From JAHFJU01 sp964354865 (lineage in GTDB: Bacteria; Patescibacteriota; Gracilibacteria; UBA1369; UM-FILTER-53-11): a stretch of 10,845 nt of DNA. Position numbers and translations under genes: made by a program. Numbering within the stretch: the stretch's first letter is position 1; every line of letters begins with the position of its first letter. This document shows positions 7,472 through 10,845 of this stretch, piece after piece. The notes under the pieces were generated by a model. The model made no database searches, was not told the origin of the DNA, and was given only the letters and a program-made list of their open reading frames with translations. The stretch covers positions 1 through 10,845 of the forward strand of contig CAYHBN010000053.1 of assembly GCA_964354865.1 (NCBI GenBank), read 5' to 3'.

Positions 7472-7657
7472 TGGCTCAAAAATAGTGAGCGTAACGAATG
7501 GGGAAAGCCGATGGTGCGTGATTGGAACAGTAAAAGGAAGAAGAGCCCCGAAAAGCGGGGCGTCCCCTCGACACATGTGGAGAGGGGGCTTCGCTCCTTG
7601 TTCCAATCACGTACCTCGGCGGTCCATTCGTTACGCTCAAGTTTATGAGCTGAATTT
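7461..7657. repeat. Large branched inverted-repeat element 2 (possible structured RNA)
   Basis: A perfect 16-bp stem (7486-7501 with 7624-7639) is followed by a small internal loop, then 7507-7511/7616-7620, 7513-7515/7613-7615, one G-T wobble (7516/7612) and a 13-bp perfect stem (7517-7529/7599-7611). The head holds AGGA/TCCT (7535-7538/7595-7598), AAG/CTT, a GCCCCG/CGGGGC hairpin (7545-7550/7556-7561, loop AAAAG) and a CCCCTC/GAGGGG hairpin (7564-7569/7582-7587) whose loop carries the palindrome CACATGTG. The base may extend through AAATTCA and GCTCA (7461-7467, 7474-7478) pairing with TGAGC and TGAATTT (7646-7657). The general plan (long bulged stem, then two GC-rich arms) is like element 1. 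The wobble is G-T on the + strand, slightly favouring transcription in the + direction. Confidence 0.8.
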
Positions 7658-7668
7658 GCGATGCTTGC

Positions 7669-7697
7669 TTTACTTTGAGGGGTCCATACACTATCCT
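7669..7697 (+). promoter_or_regulatory. Possible ruvA promoter giving a leaderless mRNA
   Basis: TTTACT (7669-7674; 4 of 6 to TTGACA), a 17-nt spacer, and TATCCT (7692-7697; 4 of 6 to TATAAT). The -10 hexamer ends 7 nt before the ruvA ATG at 7705, the same distance as the -10-like element before gshA, so transcription would start at or beside the start codon. No Shine-Dalgarno motif lies in between. It is located just outside inverted-repeat element 2. Confidence 0.4.
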
Positions 7698-7704
7698 TTT
7701 CGTA

Positions 7705-8283
7705 ATGATTGGATATCTTAAAGGAGCGCTCCTTTCAAAGCGCGAAAAAACGATACTCCTCAATGTGGCTAATGTTGGCTACGAGGTACATGCACCGCGA
7801 GGACTTATTGAAAAACTCACCAGCGGAGAAGAATATGCATTTTTTATACACACCAATGTGCGTGAAGATGACCTTTCACTCTATGGGTTACCAACTGAGC
7901 GCGAAATGACCATTTTCAAAATGCTCATAAGCGTTTCAGGAATCGGCCCGCGCACAGGGCTAGAAATGATGAACGCTCCTCTTGAAAATCTTCAAAACGC
8001 AATCGCACACAAAGACCTCGCGTATCTTACAAAACTTCCTGGTATTGGCAAAAAGACTGCTGAACGTATTTGTGTTGATCTCTCTTCGAAAATCATGGAG
8101 ATTGGAGAACCGGCGCTGAACTACACAAAAATGACCGTACACGAAACAAACGACGATCTTATTCACGCACTTACGTCACTTGGGTACAAACGCACACATG
8201 TGATTCAAGGACTTAAACGCATTCCATCGGAAATTAAAGAAGACGAGGCGGTCATAAAATATTTCTTACAAAATTGCCAGTAA
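7705..8283 (+). CDS. ruvA: Holliday junction branch migration protein RuvA
   Basis: DNA-binding subunit that holds four-way junctions for the RuvB motor during recombination and repair. The 192-residue protein shows the three-domain plan: an N-terminal OB fold starting MIGYLKG (RuvA proteins typically begin MIGxLxG), with VGYEV at 24-28 and REDDLSLYG at 53-61; two helix-hairpin-helix motifs, VSGIGPRTG (77-85) and LPGIGKKTAER (111-121); and a C-terminal domain from about 145 (DDLIHALTSLGY) that in the family contacts RuvB. The ATG at 7705 is chosen over an in-frame TTG at 7675 because the standard N-terminus begins there and the extra ten residues would overlap the promoter. The stop TAA shares one base with the ATG of pgi. 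ruvB and ruvC are not in the window. Confidence 0.97.
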   Translation: MIGYLKGALLSKREKTILLNVANVGYEVHAPRGLIEKLTSGEEYAFFIHTNVREDDLSLYGLPTEREMTIFKMLISVSGIGPRTGLEMMNAPLENLQNAIAHKDLAYLTKLPGIGKKTAERICVDLSSKIMEIGEPALNYTKMTVHETNDDLIHALTSLGYKRTHVIQGLKRIPSEIKEDEAVIKYFLQNCQ

Positions 8284-9425
8284 TGAAAATCAGCTATCAC
8301 TCTTCGCCAAAACCACTTGAAAAACTTCTTTCAAAACAAGAAGGCTCACTCGCATTTTTAGCAACACTCATTCAAGAAGCTCCTTTTTTCAAAGCGCCTT
8401 TTTCACAAGAAACAACAGAGGCACTCATTGCATTTAAAGGATTAAAACTACCCGCTTACGAGCGAATTTGCGTTGTCGGATTAGGCGGTTCAAGCCTGGG
8501 AACAAAAGCATTAGCGCATGCGTGTGGCGTTAGAAACATGGATTTTCTCGACAACGTTGATCCTCAATTTATAGAAGAGTTTATCAGAAATGCACCACTA
8601 CAAAAAACGCTCTTCTTCATGGTCAGTAAGTCTGGAGAAACCGTCGAAGTTGATGCGCTTGCGCGAATTTTACTTTCAAAAAAAATTGATCCAAAGAAAA
8701 TTATTGGAATTTGCGAAAATGAAAAAAGCTCACTTATTACGCTATTAAAAAAACATGGCGTTACAACATTTTTCAGTTGTTCTTCAAAGGTGCCCGGCAG
8801 ATTTTCAGTACTGACCGCCGTCGGTCTATTACCGCTTATGGCAAGCGGCGTGGATTGTATTGCACTCCTCAAACAACTAAAAAAAGTAGATTCCATCGAA
8901 GCGATAAAACTCGCATTCAGCATGGGCTGGCACTACCAACAAGGAAAAAACATCTTACCTCTCTTTATTTATAGTGAAGCACTCAACTATTTTGCAGATT
9001 GGTACATTCAACTTCTTTCAGAAAGCATTGGTAAGAATAAAAACATTGGCATTACGCCACTTAAAGCTGTTGGGGTGAAAGATCAACACGCGCAGCTACA
9101 ATTATTCCTCGATGGCCCACGCGACAAATTGTATATTTTTGTTAAACCAGAATTCACTGAACGCATAAAAATTCCAGGGCAATCGTACGACCTTTCACAA
9201 CTTTTTAATGCTGAATACAAGGGTGTTTTAGGCGCATTTGAAAATAAGAAGATTCCCGCAGTCGAAATGAACGTTGGTGAAAACAATGCCCATGCGATAG
9301 CGCAACTATTTTTCTTTTTTGAAATACAGGTCGCCGCACTCGGCATGATGTTTGAAATTAATTACGAAAATCAGCCCGCAGTCGAACTCAGCAAGTCAAT
9401 TACGAGAAATGTGTTAATAAAATAA
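8283..9425 (+). CDS. pgi: Glucose-6-phosphate isomerase, short form
   Basis: Interconverts glucose 6-phosphate and fructose 6-phosphate in glycolysis/gluconeogenesis. At 380 residues it is clearly shorter than the 450-550 usual in bacteria, yet the two sugar isomerase (SIS) domains and the key motifs are present: GLGGSSLG (66-73), SKSGETVE (115-122, phosphate binding), PGRFSVL (171-177), KDQHAQ around 266-271 with the likely ring-opening H269, and the C-terminal family signature ENQPAVELSK (362-371) with the conserved K371. A catalytic Glu is expected in the SESIGK stretch. The ATG at 8283 overlaps the ruvA stop (TAATG), so it is probably translated by re-initiation; an in-frame TTG at 8274 would add only three residues. 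A phosphomannose/phosphoglucose isomerase with dual specificity is possible. Confidence 0.93.
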   Translation: MKISYHSSPKPLEKLLSKQEGSLAFLATLIQEAPFFKAPFSQETTEALIAFKGLKLPAYERICVVGLGGSSLGTKALAHACGVRNMDFLDNVDPQFIEEFIRNAPLQKTLFFMVSKSGETVEVDALARILLSKKIDPKKIIGICENEKSSLITLLKKHGVTTFFSCSSKVPGRFSVLTAVGLLPLMASGVDCIALLKQLKKVDSIEAIKLAFSMGWHYQQGKNILPLFIYSEALNYFADWYIQLLSESIGKNKNIGITPLKAVGVKDQHAQLQLFLDGPRDKLYIFVKPEFTERIKIPGQSYDLSQLFNAEYKGVLGAFENKKIPAVEMNVGENNAHAIAQLFFFFEIQVAALGMMFEINYENQPAVELSKSITRNVLIK

Positions 9426-9455
9426 GATTGAATTATACGCTAATTGTGTTGTTAT

Positions 9456-9461
9456 TAAAAT
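9456..9461 (+). promoter_or_regulatory. Possible -10 element in the pgi downstream gap
   Basis: TAAAAT (5 of 6 to TATAAT) ends 9 nt before an ATG at 9471 that opens a 18-residue reading frame (9471-9527). No good -35 at the right distance. The spacing resembles the leaderless arrangement before gshA and ruvA, but the region is A/T-rich and the match could be chance. Confidence 0.2.
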
Positions 9462-9528
9462 ACAACAAGCATGAATTTGGCTTTTGTTAAGCGGAAAGAA
9501 AGGAGCCCAGTCATATCAGTACCCTAAT

Positions 9529-9556
9529 TTGACTATGTAACAACAACTCGTAGAAT
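9529..9556 (+). promoter_or_regulatory. Sigma70-type promoter for the sigma region 4/HARE gene
   Basis: TTGACT (9529-9534; 5 of 6), a 16-nt spacer, and TAGAAT (9551-9556; 5 of 6). This is the best promoter in the window. The start of transcription would be near 9563, leaving a leader of about 25 nt before the ATG at 9588, without a Shine-Dalgarno motif. Confidence 0.65.
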
Positions 9557-9587
9557 GTACTAATGTAAATTAACCTCAAAATTATAC

Positions 9588-10649
9588 ATGCAAACACAAG
9601 ATCAATCACAGGCAGTATCAGTACTCGGCGAGGCAAAAGACCTCATTAACAATCTACTTATCCTTCTTTCTCCAAAAGAGAAGCACATTATTGAAAATCG
9701 CTATAGCTTAAATAGCAAACCTCATGCAACGCTCGAAAGCATCGGTAAGGAATTTGGCGTGACTCGTGAACGCATTCGTCAAATTGAAAAGAATGCGCTT
9801 AAGAAACTTGCTCGAAATGTAAGCAACACAAGACTTAACCAATTGAATGTATTGGGTAACTCAATCATTCAAAAATACGAAGGAGTTATTCAAGAGCAAA
9901 GACTTTTCTCAGAAATGATCTCTCTTTTGAGTGATCCATCAACTGCAGATGTCTCAGCAATGCGTTTGTCACTTGAGCTAGACTCAAACCTTGAACGAGT
10001 TCCAAACACGATCTATGCTCACCCTTTCTTCAAATTGAAGACAATTGAAAAGAGCGAAATTACAAAAATATGTGATTGGGCAATTCGATTCTTAGGTACA
10101 AAACAATCGGTAGTAATGCTCGATGAAGTAACTGAAGCGAGCGAAAAAGAAACAGGACGCCGAATTAGCAAACAGTTTATTCACTCAGTACTCGAGCTTG
10201 ATCGCCGCATTAAACTTGTTAAAAAAGGTGTTGGACTTTCTGAATGGAGAGATATCAACCCACGAACACTCCGCGATAAAATCCTCTATATTTTGTCAGA
10301 GGCACAAAAGCCACTTCACTATGTTGAGATTTCGAATCGCATTGCAGAACTTAAATTTGATTCTAAACCAATCAATGTTCAAGCCGTTCACAATGAACTT
10401 ATTCGTGACCAAGCTTTCGTGTTAATTGGTCGTGGTATCTACGCACTCCGCACATGGGGTTATAACGACGGAACGGTTGCAGACGTTATCTCTTCTATCT
10501 TGGCAGAAAAAGGCCCACTAGAGCGTGATGAAATCGTTAAAGAGGTACTTCGTCGCCGCCAAGTTAAAAAAATTACCATTGTTTTGAATTTGAAGAACAA
10601 ACCAATCTTCGAACGTGTTGGACGTAATGTGTATGGATTGAAGAAATAA
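9588..10649 (+). CDS. Sigma region 4-like HTH protein with C-terminal HARE-type winged helices
   Basis: Probable transcription regulator of 353 residues. The N-terminal part (about 26-74) strongly resembles sigma-70 region 4: LSPKEKHIIENRY, then TLESIGKEFGVTRERIRQIEKNALKKL, the part that reads the -35 element in RpoD. Sigma region 2, needed for -10 recognition and core binding, is absent, so it cannot act as an ordinary sigma factor. Residues 228 to about 290 (LRDKILYILSEAQKPLHYVEI ... GRGIYALRTWG) fit a HARE-HTH winged helix like that of the RNA polymerase delta subunit, and about 295-353 look like a second, similar winged helix (GPLERDEIVKEVL ... RVGRNVYGL). This architecture is familiar in Patescibacteria genomes. 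It is a single-gene unit with its own promoter and a strong terminator; frequent CGT and GTT codons hint at good expression. Binding targets are unknown. Confidence 0.85.
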   Translation: MQTQDQSQAVSVLGEAKDLINNLLILLSPKEKHIIENRYSLNSKPHATLESIGKEFGVTRERIRQIEKNALKKLARNVSNTRLNQLNVLGNSIIQKYEGVIQEQRLFSEMISLLSDPSTADVSAMRLSLELDSNLERVPNTIYAHPFFKLKTIEKSEITKICDWAIRFLGTKQSVVMLDEVTEASEKETGRRISKQFIHSVLELDRRIKLVKKGVGLSEWRDINPRTLRDKILYILSEAQKPLHYVEISNRIAELKFDSKPINVQAVHNELIRDQAFVLIGRGIYALRTWGYNDGTVADVISSILAEKGPLERDEIVKEVLRRRQVKKITIVLNLKNKPIFERVGRNVYGLKK

Positions 10650-10675
10650 GCGAAACAGATATTTTGTTAACACTT

Positions 10676-10709
10676 AAAAGGGATGGTCATAATAGGCCAT
10701 CTCTTTTTT
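10676..10709 (+). terminator. Rho-independent terminator
   Basis: Stem AGGGATGGTC (10679-10688) and GGCCATCTCT (10695-10704), 10 pairs including two G-T wobbles, loop ATAATA, followed by a T run to 10709; the A residues at 10676-10678 can extend the stem. It lies 27 nt after the stop of the sigma region 4/HARE gene. Confidence 0.93.
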
Positions 10710-10768
10710 ATAATAACAACCGGCCACAAAGAAACGGGTAAAACAAAACCACCTGAGGCAATTTTATT

Positions 10769-10845
10769 TGGTGGGCGCTGGGGGATTCGAACCCTCGACC
10801 CTCTCGGTGTAAACGAGATGCTCTAACCAGCTGAGCTAAGCGCCC
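10769..10845 (-). tRNA. tRNA-Val (anticodon UAC), CCA encoded
   Basis: Read on the - strand, a complete cloverleaf fits: acceptor GGGCGCT/AGCGCCC (7 bp), D stem GCTC/GAGC with loop AGCTGGTTA, anticodon stem TCTCG/CGAGA with loop TTTACAC (anticodon TAC), variable loop GGGTC, and T loop TTCGAAT. Discriminator A and CCA are encoded (10772 down to 10769). One oddity is an A-C mismatch at the second pair of the T stem (10795 with 10781). The 5' end falls on the last base of the window. It is convergent to the preceding gene; downstream of it a weak GGTGG/CCACC pairing with a T-rich tail could act as terminator. Confidence 0.95.

Noticed and set aside
7199..7648. 149-residue open frame across the intergenic region (and a 112-residue frame at 7383-7721, 95 residues on the - strand at 7476-7763)
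   Set aside because: The frames run straight through both inverted-repeat elements, have no family resemblance or ordered hydrophobic pattern, and contain the kind of peptide strings seen in mistaken translations of structured RNA. The start lies inside a stem arm.
7165..7704. Known RNA classes (tmRNA, RNase P RNA, SRP RNA, 6S RNA) or a retron RNA
   Set aside because: I see none of their conserved sequence cores; the fold is branched rather than a 6S-like rod, and no reverse transcriptase gene is nearby.
7675..7704. TTG start extending RuvA by ten residues
   Set aside because: The conserved RuvA N-terminus begins at the ATG at 7705, and the extension would cover the proposed -10 element.

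Overview
The window looks like part of the chromosome of a Candidate Phyla Radiation bacterium (Patescibacteria, probably a Parcubacteria/Paceibacteria lineage). This is an inference from several traits: compact, overlapping genes; short versions of core enzymes; a protein that joins a sigma region 4-like helix-turn-helix to HARE-type winged helices, as seen in that group; and no visible Shine-Dalgarno motif at any of ten start codons. All protein genes lie on the + strand. A tRNA-Val lies on the - strand at the right edge.

Left part (2-5446): the end of an unrecognised membrane-anchored protein with 14 HxAG tetrapeptides at its C-terminus, then a tight five-gene run. This run holds gshA (glutamate-cysteine ligase of the Acidithiobacillus-type family), gshB (glutathione synthetase), two ABC-2 type permeases and their ATPase. 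Spacings are 13, -23, 11 and 2 nt, so the five are probably one transcript: glutathione synthesis coupled to an exporter of unknown substrate.

Middle part (5511-7164): tgt (tRNA-guanine transglycosylase) overlaps by 29 nt a YfbR-like HD-domain phosphohydrolase. The 540-nt gap that follows (7165-7704) has no convincing protein gene. It holds the most striking structure in the window: two adjacent large, branched inverted-repeat elements (7196-7471 and 7461-7657) that share a short segment able to pair with either element. They look like a structured RNA locus or paired palindromic elements, and I do not recognise them as a known family.

Right part (7705-10845): ruvA and pgi (1-nt overlap), a 162-nt gap with two promoter-like sites, the sigma region 4/HARE regulator, a clear intrinsic terminator, and tRNA-Val(UAC) convergent to it.

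Several -10-like hexamers sit only 7 nt before a start codon (gshA, ruvA), which together with the missing Shine-Dalgarno motifs suggests leaderless or SD-independent translation.
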